Below are positions 46,701 to 60,460 of a stretch of DNA of 64,000 bases, piece after piece (within the stretch, counting starts at the first letter, position 1; every line of letters begins with the position of its first letter). The stretch is taken from contig NW_004955423.1 of NCBI RefSeq assembly GCF_000276665.1, positions 6,023,547 to 6,087,546 of the forward strand, written 5' to 3'. Both the position numbers and the translations under genes were made by a program. This stretch comes from Chinchilla lanigera. Taxonomy: Eukaryota > Chordata > Mammalia > Rodentia > Chinchillidae. The notes below the pieces were generated by a model. The model searched no databases, had not been told where the DNA came from, and saw only the letters and a list, made by a program, of their open reading frames with translations.

Positions 46701-47715
46701 TAGAGATTGAGTTAGAATATCTACATAATATTTACAGATCTCAACAGGAAAAGTAATTTTTCTTTTTAGTAGTTATCATTTTTGAAAACCCAGGTTGACT
46801 GGTAAGCCACCGTCAGTCTCATCCCTTACTAAGCATTTCCTCAGCTGATGCATTTCACTGATTTGATCTCACTGATACGGTAATAAAATTATTGGTCACT
46901 CAGACACGTGGAGCTGGCCGCCATGTGTTGAATCACCTGCTGTTAATTCAGATAGAGGTATACAGATGGGACTTGGAGACCCAAATGTGTTAATCTGAGA
47001 AATCCCTCGGCAATATCCCATGGATTACAATATTGCTGAAATATCCGGTATATTACTGCAAGTTAAATACTTCTAGAATTAATTATTAAAAGTGTATTTA
47101 CCAAGGTTTAGCAACTATTTAATATGTGTTGCTTCCCAGTGGGAGATTAACCTATCTAAGGGCTGTGGAATCTTGGGGCCTCTGGAATTTATTTAACAAA
47201 TGATAAGGACCTGATTAAAAATAAATTAAATGCTAGTTAAAAGTATTTAAGGAGCTCATTTAAAGTGTTTCATTAGTAAGGAGTTTTCACTTCCCATCTT
47301 TATTGTTTCAGAGTTACTAACTTTATAGAGTGGGGTAGAAAACAAGATGGCTGCCAGAGAACCATCTTTCTTATTTATTTTTTAATCTTGTGAGTGTTTT
47401 AGTTTAAGGTAATTTTAATGATTTTTTTTAACTCCATGCAAACAGATATCTTAATGAAAGAGAAATTTAGTAGAGAGTTTTTGATAATAGTTTCCCCAAT
47501 TGCAAGCTTTTATAAGATTTGCTTGTAATCTTTCTATTTTCATTTTAGGATACATATGTAAATGTCCCTGACTTCATTTCATGATTTTTTTTCTAGATCT
47601 AGAATTACTATAGTTAGTGCAAGTAAAGGATTCATTCCCTATTATGCAGTCATTCATAAAGAAAAAGGAAAATCATGACAAACTGACTTGAATTCTTATT
47701 TCAGTTGTAGAGTGC

Positions 47716-47746
<31 letters not shown>

Positions 47747-49849
47747 TATTGTTACATAGACACTATGCTAAATCCATTCACATACTGTCTGTTTTGGGGG
47801 GGCCAGTTTTAAACAAAGTGTCACATTTGCAACTTTATGTGCATGGTATTCATAATGCTGATCTGTTTAATTTTGAATTAGGTGGGTTCAAGAGCTCAGA
47901 CCAATGCAGGTCTTCCCTTATATAGAGCTTTCCTTATATAGAAAATAGGATTCTTTTGAGGCAGCCTCAGAAAACCAATGGGAATTTTATGTCAAAACAA
48001 GCCTAAAGACATGTTTAAAGATGAAGCTGTGTGTTTTGTTTCAAAACTTAAATTAGGTTTCGTGTGTTTGAAATCAATATCTTTGCATTTAAGTTGCTTT
48101 CTGTCTTTTTTTAAGAGTGCATACTCCTTCAGACAGGGTCTCAGTCTCTATGTAATTACAAGACATCCTGACTGTCAGTGCTTTATGCTTAATACAAGCT
48201 AGCTAAAAACTGTTGATTTCTGAATGTGGAACTCATTCACGATGATGTCTAAGTGCTGTGCATTTGGAGAAAAGATTTATGAAGAGGGCCCTAGGTGGCA
48301 GCGAGATGCAGGGGCGTAAGGTAGAGGCTCTGATGAGAAGCGTTACCTTGGATAAGGAGGCTCTCCTCAGTGTTTAGGAGCATCATGGCAGCAGAGAAAG
48401 TTTCTGAGTTGAACCACTGAGGTGTCTTCATATAACAAATTAGAGATCATTACCCAGACATACATCTTATTTAAAATGTGCAAGATATACCAGGTTGATT
48501 CACACAGGCTTCTCCTACTACTGGTCAAGGATAAGCCAGACAGAAGGTAGTGATCTGAAATAGCAATTTTGAATTTTGGTCCCAGCAATCTCTCTAGCAC
48601 CAAATGCTAGACTGATAAAAGTGCCAGTAAATAGGAGGACCTGATCACAATGCCGAGTCTGAGATTGACTTGTGTGGGTTGTGGCTCAGAGCTGAAAGTC
48701 AATGATAATAATTGAGTCAGTTTATCTCAAGGATCAGGGATAATCAACCTAAAAGACAAAAGGAGTTGTCTTCTTCATTTATCAACCAGATCTTCGAGCC
48801 AGAAGACACAACTACTTAGGGTTCGTATGCGAGGCAACTCCAGAAGAAAATGTAGCACTGTTACATGCACAAATCCTGAAGCTAAGTGTGTGTCAAGTTA
48901 ATATGGGAGATTTAACACCAGTGCGGGAGCGAATACAATCAAGTGAAAATAAAATGCATCTTGGCGGTGCTTGTTGGCCGTGGCCACTGGTCAGGCAGCA
49001 GCTGTGGTCTTTATGTTACTAGCAAAGGCTTTGAAACCTCTCCTGGATCATCTCCCACCCTCGTGGCTCCCTGAGCAATGCTGATAACAACTAGCCAAGC
49101 AACTGATGCTGCTGCTGAAATTACCTCTTTGGTCTCACACAGAGCCATCCTCCACCCATGGAGAACTGCCAGCATGTCAGCAGAGACGGCAAGTTAGGGA
49201 CTGAATGCATCCCATTGTATACTAAGGTTGCATTGTTCCACAGGAGACCTTTCAGGCGGGAGGATATCTGCAGATATTCGACGCTACCAGGCGATCTTGG
49301 GCAAATGCTGCATAGTTTCTTCTTGAAGTGAGACTTTATAAGTTACTTTTATGCTACAGGAGTGTCCTAGTTTGTGACAGCTAAAGACACTGATCCTGAG
49401 TACTCACTTATGATCACTATATATGCGTACATATAACGTTCCTGCCTAGGATTATGGGGAACCACGCAGGCTAAGTACAGGCCCATAGTATCTAACTCAT
49501 AATAGGGCGATGTTTTACATTAGATCTTTTCCTGATAGTGGAAAATAAATCCCTTTCATGTGCATTGGTACCAGAGCCAATTCATTACCCAATTACTGAA
49601 GTTAAAAAGAACAAAACTCATTTCTGAAACAGAAGATATTTGTCTTAGAGCACCAAGGAGTGCGGAGTTGGACTCAAAGGTTGTAGCTCTCTTCGGTAGG
49701 TAGTCACATCTTTTGGTATCTTCTCCATTGCTTCAGAACAGGAAGAAGAAAAGGGCTGCTCAGGGAATGCAATGCAGAGCTGAAGGAGTACTAGGACAGG
49801 TTGCTGAGAAAGCTGGACATAATTACTGAAGATTGCTAACATTAATGGA
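43771..49849. other. 6 kb of repeat-poor unique sequence
   Basis: No gene supported and no SINE, LINE or LTR recognised. Only a (TTA)n run at 47716-47742 stands out. A weak B1-like phrase ('cagacagggtctcagtctct' near 48132) is too short to call. AT-rich blocks at 44700-45750 and 46800-47300 are candidates for conserved noncoding elements, judged only from their lack of repeats and high complexity. Confidence 0.45.
47716..47742. repeat. (TTA)9-like microsatellite
   Basis: A run of TTA/ATT trinucleotides, followed by an interrupted continuation ('ccattattgtta'). Confidence 0.9.
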
Positions 49850-50050
49850 GTATTTGCTTTGTGCCAGGCATGGTACTAAGGTCTTGCATACATGACCTCA
49901 CTTATTTCTCTCACCACCTTTCAAGTAGTTGCTATTACTTCTGCATATTTCTCAGACACAAAACCCAAAACTTAGGGGGAAATTGCCTAAGGTTTCTCAG
50001 CTGGTAAGTTACAGAGCTGATTCTGACAGTGGACTCAAGTTTTTCACTTG
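49850..50050 (-). repeat. MIR SINE, reverse strand
   Basis: Nearly full-length reverse MIR: 'gtgccaggcatggtactaag', 'tacatgacctcacttatttc', 'aagtagttgctattacttct', 'gggaaattgcctaaggtttc' and 'tcagctggtaagttacagag' in order, ending in 'ctgattctgacagtggactc'. Confidence 0.85.
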
Positions 50051-53000
50051 GAGTGCTTGGGTAATGAAGAACTCACATTGAAGGTTAGTGCTATAGGGAA
50101 GTGAAGGCATCAACGTTTAAAAAAGTATTTCTATACATAAGTCTTTCCACAGGTATAAAGACTTGTGACAGCCATAGACCTCATATTTCCACAACTTCAG
50201 ATGCAAAGTAAAGATTTTACTGTGCCTCCCCTCTGTGAGGTAACTACGATGGTGAAATTGGTTGGTGTATTTTTTTTATACTTTCTCTACAGGTAGCTTT
50301 AATTCCCAAACAATATATCTTGTTCTGAGAATTTCTTTTGAAGTTGGAAAAAAAGAGTCTAGAGGGAAAATGGAAATCATAGTTTATCTCCTACTGGGAT
50401 TATGTTGTGTTGTGCAATATGAAGCCATTTCACAGATTTTTGGTGTTTTCCTGAGACCCTATGAGAGGTCTGAGATATTTTTAGGGAACGTGTTTCTGAA
50501 CCACAAGCACACAATACAGGTCCTGAAACACTTGCCTTTTCCTGTAACGGGGAGCATAATCGAATTTGTCCACTTGTCTGCACGTGTGATTGTCAGAATG
50601 GCTGACTTTCTTTGATTCTGCATTTTTCTGGCATTTGAAAAATGTTCCCCAAGAAGTTAAAATCGTCATCCTCGCTCGGGTTGTGTGGCAGCTGCCTGCC
50701 TGGTGGCTTGTGGTAGTTCCGTGAAACGCGTGGGCAGACGAACAGAAGGGCTGAGGAAGGAATAGAGCGACTGGAATAGCATTTGTCGGCAGAACGTTTG
50801 CAGCTGAAGGTGGAGCATATTCGGAGGACACTGTGCGGAATATTTTAAAATCCCAGGTGCACTTCTGCTCCCTGAAATTTAAAGGCACATGGTGAACGAA
50901 ATTTGTATAACTGTTCACAAAGCGGCTACTGGCTTCCTCATTTCTAAGATGGAGTTCTAGTGGATCCTCAGCAGCGGAGGGGAGATGAGCTGCGGCTCCT
51001 TCTTCCAGGAATGAATATGTTTAAGGCAACTCTTTTCCTAGCACTTGACGAGGAGTCTGCAGGAACTAGAGAAAGGCTTTTAAAATAAATGAATAAACAA
51101 ACAAATAGAAATACCCCGCCTTCCCACTTGAGGTCAAACTGTGTGCCTGTGAGCGCCACCACACTAACCCGGTCTGGTGCTGAGGTGGAACATGATTGCA
51201 CATGTGGATTCTGAGCTCCCTTCAGAGGTAAACGGAAGGCACTTCCTGCTTCTCATCTACTTACTGAAACCTGAACTGCTACCTGAGGAACGTTATTTAA
51301 AGGAACAAAAGGGCATGAAAGAGAACATTCCAGAAAAGGTGGCTCAAAGTTCTACAGTTGTATAAAACATCAATAAACTTTTTTGATGACTTATCCCAAA
51401 CTATGTATATTTATTGATTTATAAATTATATATGTACTATGCCATGAATATGTTAATACATAATGGAACATATGCAAATATTTTGACTGGAGGAGAGAAA
51501 ACTGAAATAAAATATCTTTAGTAATGGCACAAAGCCTTTTGCTTTCACAAAAATTATTTTTATGACTGTGATTAGTTATAATTCAAAATGTTTTTATCTT
51601 GGTTTAGTACTATGTGATGTGACTTGTGGCTTTAAATTCAGCATATTTTAAAATTTTTGTTTTAATGGCTGTTGCAGCAAAAAAGAATGCTTTATGAAAG
51701 TACAGCTTTAATGGAAAAAGGTTGTTGTGTCTACATGTACTAATTTATGACATTCAGATTAGAACTTCTTCTGTCACTACACAGATATTTATAATGTCCC
51801 TAACAAACAAATGTCCATCTTCCCCAATGTTAGTCAGTACTTCACAAACTAATTAGAAAATATACATTCTGATACTTTTAGCAAATGAATTTAAATCCCT
51901 ATGAGAGTTTTGGTATATAGGACTTTTAACCAGATTATAATATCTGCTTTTATATTAAGAAGAGTGAAGATGCAGGAGCTTTTTTTATAAGTGGCAGACA
52001 TACTATGTTCAGTATTAAAATCATAACATGATGGGAATGATTCTTAGTACCAATTTTTAAATATTCTCTCAGTCGTACCAAGTTTCTGTTTAAAATGTAC
52101 AGTTCTTCCCATCTACAATGAAAACATCAAGTTAAACCTCAAAGACCAGATTGTTTCCTTCCAAAAAGTCATCAAGTTTATACTCCCTATGTTTTTGCTA
52201 AAGAAAAATGCAACCTCTTGAGTATATGGAAGTGTCATAAGATATGCAGTTTTTGTTCTTGAGATAATCAGCATCCTCTGAGTGCTATAAAAAGTTTACA
52301 TGGATCCTTTCTATGTTATTATTAATAATTTAAAAAATACTATTTTGTTCACATCACAATTGATAATTCTGTAGGACTTTAACGCGTTAGCTTCAGTTTA
52401 TTTATGAATGATGCCAATGAAGAGGGTTTTTTTTTGTATAAATCTTTAAATTTTCTCACCCAGTTTGTAAGTTTTAGTTTAATGAAAACTTCGTAACACA
52501 GCACACCAATCTACTTAATTAAGCCTAAGCGAACTGCTCAATGGCACCAAAAACTTCCTGCAGTTTGATGACCTGAGAGGACCCTTGTCAACCATTCTAT
52601 ATTGAAGATTTCCTGTTTCTTTCTGAGGTCATTTCATATAACTTATGCAATACATGACTACTTGCAAGGCAGATTAGTGAGCATTCCAGGGTCAATTCAT
52701 GTTAAATATTAGGAAACAATTTAACTTTGTACATGAAAAATATACAGGAATAGAAGAATTAATATTTTACTTCATTACTTGAGCATATTACCTCATGCAT
52801 CCTAGATTAGAAACCACCTTTACTTCTTCGATCCCTGTTACAGTGCAAATTTTCTTGGGTGATGGAAGTACTTGGATATCACACTCAGGATTAATTAATT
52901 CAACTTTTTGAAAACAAATTTTGATAGAGTAAGAAGATGAGTGAAGAAAATATCCTTAACCCTTAGTGGTTGTGGGTGATTGCTGAAATTCAAGGAGACC

Positions 53001-54974
53001 CAAAGGACAAGGTACAAACATATCATGGAGGACAGAACACATGTTCTTTGATTTTGCAAATCATTTCTTTTTTCCTGCAGTTGTGAGAATTTGAAACTGA
53101 AGTGCAAGGCAGCATCACACTGCAGCTGTTTTCTCATTCAGGTCTGAGCCCAGCTGTTTGCTGGGCTCACCAGAAAGTGAGGCGCTGGACCATGGCATGG
53201 CCGAGCTTCAACCTAGAGCCAGGACATGACCGCCCGCCATGGCTAAGGTGTTTGGTCAAAGCACAGGTGGTTTAGATCCAAAGTATGGCGTCATCCCATG
53301 GATGGTTGGTTGCCATCCCTTGGATTTTAATAAAGCTTGGCATTCATTCTGAGGTCTAACATTTAAGTCTTCAAATAGAATTTCCAGACTATTCCATTTT
53401 CCAGTAGAGGAGGCCATGGTGGCAGTTTAGTTTAAATGTACTACAGAAATGTTCCATGCTCATTGGTAGGAAAAGCAGTATCTTTGAAGACTATAAATAT
53501 TCTCATGAAAGTTACTCGGTATTGGTATCTTTCTTCCTGTTATTCTATTTTGAGCCTGGGAACAGAAGGAAGGGATTCTATTTTATCCACCACATTATTT
53601 GAATTTCTGTGCCGGTGTCACCATTACCTCAACTTTCATTTACTTACTGCTTTCTTGCATAGCGTTTGTTCCTTGCTTAAAGGCCACCATCAGACATGAG
53701 ACGTCACTACTAGTCATGGACATCTGTATGATACTGACCATCGCAAATGATCACCATCAAATAATGTCATTATTTCACTACCTCCTTGTATTTGATCCGG
53801 AGAGGAAGAAGGTGAGAATTGTATAATTTGATGTTTTAGAGCATACATGTCTTTTGACATCTATCTGTGCTCTCTGGAGAAAACATGTTCTCCCTCTCTA
53901 AGTAAGAACACATCTGTGTTCTGGAAATCCTGAATGCCTTATCAGCTTGTGTCCTACCCCAGGAGATGAAAAAGTATCACACATCAGACAGACTTGGTAC
54001 TCCATTTGTGCTGAATCTGATGCTGATGGATGTAAACTTATTACAGAAATGCACTCACCATGCTTGGAGGCTTTGCTGTTAACAGTTTTCCATATCTTAT
54101 TTTTCTGCTGTGAGTCTTATTTCAGATACTTCATATCAGATGATGAAGGACCCTGAAAAATTTCTACCCCAAATCTCCCCCAAATTCACACACTTTTAGA
54201 TGAATTATCTCATAGGTAAAACTGAATAATGAGAATAAACAGTACATTACCAAGTAACCATCTTCTAAGTAGTACTATTAAGTTACTCTGACTACAGAGG
54301 CCTTCTATCAATTAAAAGAAGACTTTTATCACAGGATTCATAGAAATAAATTCTACAAAATGTCGTTAACTAGAGGATGGTCAGTGTCAATGGAAATTCT
54401 GGTTTATGGAACTTTACCTGTATACCTATGGCTTATAAATATGGCAGCATTGTACATACAGAAAATGTGGACATGCAGCAAATTCAACCATGAAAACTAG
54501 GCTCTGGAGTTAAGAAGAACATGGAAAAGTTCTTATTAATGGTGTGGAAACCAGTTTCTGGAAAGCACACATAATAGACTTCATAAGAGAGCACACATTG
54601 CTCACAGAACCTCGTCTGGACCACTGTGAATAAAATAAATCACTTTATGAGAAACACCAGGGACCTCCTGATAGCAGATAATGAAGAGCAATGAAAAGAG
54701 AAAGATGAACTATTAGCCAGCGTAAGTATGATAATTTGATGTGATTTAATAAAACAAAAAGTGGTCCCCTAAGGCATAATACAGTTATTTTCATGATGGT
54801 GATTTTCAAAAAATAATGGGTTAAATTATTCTCAGTGTACTTTGCTTGACAAAGCAAGAGATTATACAATATACTTTTTCTAAATTCTTTCTAAAAGGAT
54901 TAAATAATGGTAATTTTATTGATAATTTCCTATGAAACAAACATTGATCGAAGTCTTTAAATATATATTCTCAT
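50051..54974. other. 5 kb of repeat-poor sequence with a CpG-enriched patch
   Basis: No gene is supported. Two overlapping frames on opposite strands (50262-50615 plus, 117 codons; 50481-50918 reverse, 145 codons) show no domain, and opposite overlapping frames are weak evidence for either. 50660-50980 has roughly 15 CpG sites in about 300 bases, clearly above the window's background. The rest is AT-rich with short homopolymers. Confidence 0.45.
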
Positions 54975-55130
54975 TAAATCTTCAGGATAATATTATGAAG
55001 TGTCACCATTACTATTCCCATTTTACAGATGTGGAAACTCAGGCAGAAAAGACATCAACCTGTCCACAGTGCAGCCAGAGGTAGATGTAGCTCCAGCACT
55101 CATTTCTAATCACGGTGCCATACCTCCCTA
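54975..55130 (-). repeat. MIR SINE, reverse strand
   Basis: 'tcattaaatcttcaggataa', 'ttcccattttacagatgtgg' and 'aaactcaggcagaaaagaca' followed by 'ctaatcacggtgccatacct' match the reverse MIR core and end. Confidence 0.8.
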
Positions 55131-58100
55131 ATTAAAATAAATAAGTATTGCTGCTTAAAATAAAAATCTCAGTTGTCTGAAAATTTTACTTGTATGAATT
55201 CCTGATGATGCTGTATAAATGAGACATTATGCATACATTAAAATAGCTTTAATTACAACGAGGCTCCAATTATGTTACCTAGTAAAGTCTTTACTGAGGC
55301 TTTCTTTAGTGATAGGTACGAATGTTTTACAATTAAAGCTGGGAGAATTTTCTGTAGGAGGAGGTTTACATACAGCATGAAGATAGCTTCCAGGTTGACA
55401 TCTTGCTGTCAAGATACTTAGGAGGATGCTGCATCTATCCTGGAACTTTAGATATGGAAAATCATTAAGTCTTGTTTATGTTATTCTTTCGCTTCACAAC
55501 AATATTTTTTTACAGACAGTACAAAGGTAAACTCCAGCTTTGCTTCTGTCAGAGTTATCTAATTTCTAATTAGGAGAGCCTGATTTAATGAGATTTTCCT
55601 AAGTAGTTTGGATAAGCCTTGGATGACTGACTTTAACTAAGTGATGTGGTTTTCTTTTTAAAAAAAGAAAGAAACTAGTTAATCATCGCTTGCTTTCATA
55701 ATTGATCAGCCTGGCGCTTCTCATGGAGCTGTATAATTATGCTCTTGTTGCAGACACTATGGGACCAGGAGAGAAGAGATGAGAGTGAAGAGCTGGCCTC
55801 AAAGGGAGGGGCCTTCTGTGGCTTTTCATTCCCAGACAGGCTTAGCTGGGCAAGGGACTGCAGCAGCCACCACTGGCTGAGTCAGGCTCCCTGAGGACAC
55901 AGCATGAAGCAGGGGTCCTGCCAACTTCCTTTGCCAAATATTGGAGCTTGTTCTCCGTTAGGGTTGTCGGTTGAGTGAAATTATCCTCATATCAGCTCCC
56001 AGTGTAATGGCATTTCTCTTCTCTCCTCATATGTCCACAAGACCATTGAAAACCACTGAAAATCAGGGCAATGACCGCCATTCAGAAATGCACCCATCAC
56101 CAGATTATTTCAAGAGCACGAAGGAAACCGTAGAGCACCTCAGAGGCTTTTAATAGTTTATGAGAATTGGTTAAGTTCCACTAAATGCCTCGAATGCGAT
56201 CCCAGAAAAACCAAACAAAATGACAATATCAGCTCTCCAGTAGTCTATAGAACTTCAGTTATTTCAACCCAACTATCTTCTCATCATCTTCCAGAATTTT
56301 AATATAAAATATTCCTAGAATGTGAATGTGCTCTGGGCTTCTCGATTCACTGTACATTTGCACATTGCAGGAGCTTCAGAAGGCAACAGCTTCGGGTAGA
56401 GCCTGGTTTGGCAGGAAGGAGACCTTATTTTGAGCGGACAAAACATGGTTGAGCACAATCGGCAACTCAGCCCTCGCACTCATGAGCACGCGCTCCCTTA
56501 ACCCATTTCTTTTAATGAGTAATGAATTACCTCCCCTGTTTTCCTGAACTTCAGCCCTTTTCCAAAGGGCTATGCAGAAAAGTGCATTGATGTGGAACAA
56601 CTAGGTAAGAGGAGACAGTCTGTTCAACCCATGTTATTAAAGAAATTGGTTCACCTTTTTGATTCTGTGTCATTGTAGTTGCAGCCATTCATTTGTTCAA
56701 TAAGCAGTTTGGTATGTTCTGGGAAATAATGAATATTGATCATAAAATCGTTCACTTATTAAGAAACAGACTAAGGGAAATTGTTTATCCAATCAATTGT
56801 AATTTTTGATTTGTTATTTATATTTTCCAATTTCGTCTGCCCCCTCCCCGAGGCGCTCCTCCTCTTAGGAACACTGACGCCAAGGCATAGAGACACTGGC
56901 TCAAACTTCTGAAAGAGCATAAAACCCGATACATTCATGAGCAATCACGCAGGCTGGAACAGCTCAGAATAAAACAGAATAAGATTGAGAACTGCAGACA
57001 TGCTGCCTCTTGCACCTGTGGCTATTGGAGTGAAACTTTATATAGTAATAGGATTTGCTCAAAAGAGTGTGTGCTTACTGTTTGTGATATGTAAGCTAGA
57101 TGTGTCACGCTGTAAAAGACAAAATGGTAGCACACGATTAAAATGTCGGTGCAAGCTAATGAAGATTTTGAGCAAGCTTTGAGAAGAGAGGCTGATTACT
57201 TTGGATACATATGATACTTGGTTTACTTAAAGAGTTCTGATTTTTGAGCAACAGAAATAAAATTCACTCTCTAGAATTTCCTGAAGCTGTAACTGTGAAA
57301 ATGTACTCAGCAGAGGCAAGCTTGAAATCATTAAGTCATGCAAAGTGCTGATGGATCTTCCAGGGATTGAGGAGGCCAGAGAAGGCACACACGACTTGCT
57401 AGGATCCTGGGCAAAGTGACCTCCATTCTCTTGGGCAAAATATTGACAAATATGGTGATAAATGGCCTGGCAAAAGATTGAACCTCTCCACCCAGTCCCC
57501 ATTCTGGATGTCCTTGTGAAAGGGTGGAGTGAATCAGGTGCAGCCTCAGAGAACATGTGTTTCTAGTTTTATTTTTCATTTACATGGAAATCAGGGTTTG
57601 AAATCAATGTATAAACCAATCTCATTTCTGGTAGAAGTAATGCCAAATTTTTGCCCTTTCCCCACAGAACACCTACAAGTAGAGAAAAAATAACTGCGTC
57701 CTGAAGTGGCTAATTAGTTTTCCTTGGGATTTGTGAGCACCAGGTGAATATATTGCTTGTGCTTGTACTTCATGTCAAATGTGATTTTGAATTTCCCGCT
57801 AGCTGGTTTCAGACACTGGTGAGAATTCTGTCTCTGGCTCTGCCTGTCTCTGTGTCTGTCTCTGTCTCCTTCTCACCCTGTTTTCCAACCCCACTTAAGA
57901 TTAGAGACCTAGTGGAAGGTCTGAGGTTTCAAGTTTAGACATTTAGTGCATGACTTACTGGCTGCAAACACTGATACTCCTTTGTTAAGGAACTCAAAGG
58001 ATTGACAATTTTATTTTACCATTTGGACATCCTTCTTGTACTTGTCATGAGAATTGCTTAATCTTTTAGCTTCTGGTTTTACCTGTTCCCTTTGACTCTC

Positions 58101-58533
58101 TCCTCTCTAACCCAGTCTTTGACTTAGTGAGTTTAAGTGCCTCCTTGTGTGAACCAAGTTCCTTCCGCTTTCAGCTCAGGAGCAAGAGCTGCTAACATGT
58201 AATGGGATCGCCATCCATGAGTGCTGCATCTTTGGGCACTGGGCCACTGTGGCCCTTCTACACAAGGATTCCTTTTATTACATGGCACCAAATCTGCTTT
58301 CATCCTTCCTCGTTTCCTCTTCTCTTTCACTCTCCTAACAAAGGTAACTATCATTTGTGTTTTGCATCTTGAGTAGCTCAGTCCTCTCTGGCTTTCTTTC
58401 TTTTGCCTACTAACCATAGGTCTTTCTGCTCTTATAACACACGTTACCAGCCCACCCTCACTCTCCACCGGCCCCTGTGCTACAAGCTAAGGACTTGGAA
58501 GAAATTATCTTAAATTGATAAGTAATAATTGGA
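55131..58533. other. 3.4 kb of repeat-poor unique sequence
   Basis: No gene or named repeat. Reverse frames at 57227-57556 (109 codons) and 58133-58468 (111 codons) are open but show no family resemblance, no signal peptide and no exon-like boundaries that I would defend. A (CTGTCT)n-like stretch lies at 57841-57870. Confidence 0.4.
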
Positions 58534-59220
58534 TGTGCTTAGGGAGTACAATATACAATGACATTTCAGTATTTGTAATATCAAATGAACAAATAAAGCT
58601 AATGAACAAATGAATTACTTCACACACTTATTTTTTGTGGCAAAAACATTTAAAATCTACTCTTTGTGCAATTTTGAAATACAAAAAGCAATGCTGTTTA
58701 GTATAAATACCATTCTGCGCATTATCCTGCTAAAGCTTGCTGCTCCACCTAACTGAAACTTCATGCCCTTGATCACGTTTGTCTTCCCCGGCCACCCTGT
58801 CCCAGCCTTTGCCAACTTTCATCTAACTCTTTACTTTTATGAGCTCAACTTTTGTCAGTTCCACACCTGATGAGATTGTGAGATATTTTTCTTTCTGTGT
58901 GTGGCTTATTTCGCTTAGAAGAACGTCCTTCAGGGCCACCCATGTTGCTGCAAACGACAGAATTTCCCTCCCTGTTAAGGATGAATAATATTTTCATTTT
59001 CAGTCTTCATTTTCTTTATCTATCTCTGTGTAGATGAACATCTAGTTTAATTCTGTATCGTAGCTATCATACATAATGCTGCAGGGGTCATGAAAATGCA
59101 GGTATATTTTCCCCATACTGATTTTGGTTGCTTTGGATACTTACCCAAAAGAGAGGTTGCTGGATCACATGGTGATTCTAGATTTCACTTTTCCGAGGAG
59201 CTTTCATGTTGTTTGAGCTA
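58534..59220 (-). repeat. L1 LINE 3' region (L1MA/L1MB-like), reverse strand
   Basis: Nearly 700 bases follow the reverse-read L1M 3' end in order: 'acacttattttttgtggcaa', 'ttaaaatctactctttgtgc', 'ctaactgaaacttcatgccc', 'tatgagctcaacttttgtca', 'ctgtgtgtggcttatttcgc', 'gccacccatgttgctgcaaa', 'gacagaatttccctccctgt' and 'gagaggttgctggatcacat'. The same class supplies 600-885. No reading frame survives. Confidence 0.9.
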
Positions 59221-59658
59221 AGGCCTTATTTCTCAGCTATCATTCCATGACAAACTTCCAGAATCAATAACTGGTACTTGGAACTTCACTCTTGAGGGCC
59301 CGGCTGTCCATCAAGTTCACGGCTTTGACTCTCCCACTCAATCTCCAACCCTCTGCAGTTTGGTTCACTATCTTGCCTCTTTTTACAAGAAAATAATAAC
59401 CACGGTATTCCTAAATCTTTTAATCGTGTTTTAACTTGTGTGTTAAATGACCTATCTGCAGCATTTGGTATTCTGGGGCTACATGACTCTCATTTATTTA
59501 TTCAGTGAATATTTATCAAGTACCTCATATATTCTAGGTACTCTTCAAATACTTTAAATGTATGCACAAAAAGCATATAAAATTTATATGACTATTTATT
59601 AAAAGGAATATAGACAGTTAGTACCTGACATAATAAATAAGAACCACACACTGTATTA
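59221..59658. other. unassigned AT-rich sequence
   Basis: About 440 bases; nothing recognised beyond an MIR/L2-like phrase ('cattttatttattcagtgaa'-type) near 59490-59530 that is too short to call. Confidence 0.35.
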
Positions 59659-59792
59659 TCTAATTAAAATCTCTGGGGCTGGGGATCTAGCTCAATGGCA
59701 CAAGTGCCTGCCTTGTAAGTGCAAGGTACTGAGTTCAATTCCTGGTACCAAAAAAAAAAAAAAAAAAAAAAGGATGTCCTGATTAAAATCTC
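59659..59792 (+). mobile_element. ID SINE with target duplications
   Basis: Body 'ggggctggggatctagctca', 'gtgcctgccttgtaagtgca', 'aggtactgagttcaattcct' and 'ggtacc', then about 21 A (59751-59771). Flanks TCTAATTAAAATCTC (59659-59673) and CCTGATTAAAATCTC (59778-59792) match at 13 of 15 positions. Confidence 0.92.
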
Positions 59793-59949
59793 CATCTACT
59801 GTAAGGCATGTAGGGGTAGATTTTGAGTGAGGCAAATGAGATTCTTAGGGGTCAAAATTTAACATGGCATTTGCTGTTACAGTCAGCACCAATATGATCC
59901 TAATTCTTTATATGTAGTGCCCTAAATGTCTCACATGAGCATTCAAGAA

Positions 59950-60460
59950 AAAGAAGACACCAGTGCACAGGGTTGTGCATGATAGAGCCTAGCAGGGGCA
60001 GGAAGCCACGAGGGAGGGGCAAGGGCAGGCTGGGGCAAAAAGTGGGAGGCCAGATGAGACATGTAGGGTGAGCGCATCATGTGAAGGCTGGAGATTACCA
60101 GCTATTGTAAGGGTTCGGGCCAGGTCTTTGAAAGAACTGGGAGCAAGGGAATGTTTCTGGGCAAACGACCATTGTGATCTGCCTGTTATTTTAAAGCCTT
60201 ACTCTGACTGCCCTGTTGGACTTAGAACACTGGCAGGAGAGAGTAAAAGTGGGGATTACCGCAATGATCTTGGGCAAGAGGAGGTGATGGCATGGGTCAG
60301 GCCGGTGGAAATGACAAAGGTGAAGAGCGGTGAGACACTGGAAAGGTGGAGGAAGTTGCATCAACCTTCTTTCTGATGAACTGGACTTAGGGTGTGGGAG
60401 AGGGAACAGTCAAGCTTGGCATCTATGATTTTGGACTCAGCAGCAGAGAGACCCAAAACT
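59950..60460 (-). repeat. L2 LINE, reverse strand
   Basis: The reverse-read L2 body is visible: 'ttttaaagccttactctgac', 'tgccctgttggacttagaac', 'cttgggcaagaggaggtgat', 'ggcatgggtcaggccggtgg' and 'aactggacttagggtgtggg', ending 'gattttggactcagcag'. The 102-codon frame at 60068-60376 runs antisense through this LINE, which explains it. Confidence 0.75.

Noticed and set aside
50262..50918. Possible gene: 117-codon plus frame and 145-codon reverse frame
   Set aside because: They overlap on opposite strands, have no recognisable domain, and the region's AT/CpG mix makes frames of this length unsurprising. The CpG patch is reported separately.
53600..53826. Possible exon ending 'aagaaggtgagaa' (donor-like)
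   Set aside because: No acceptor, no recognisable peptide, and a single splice-like motif is not enough.
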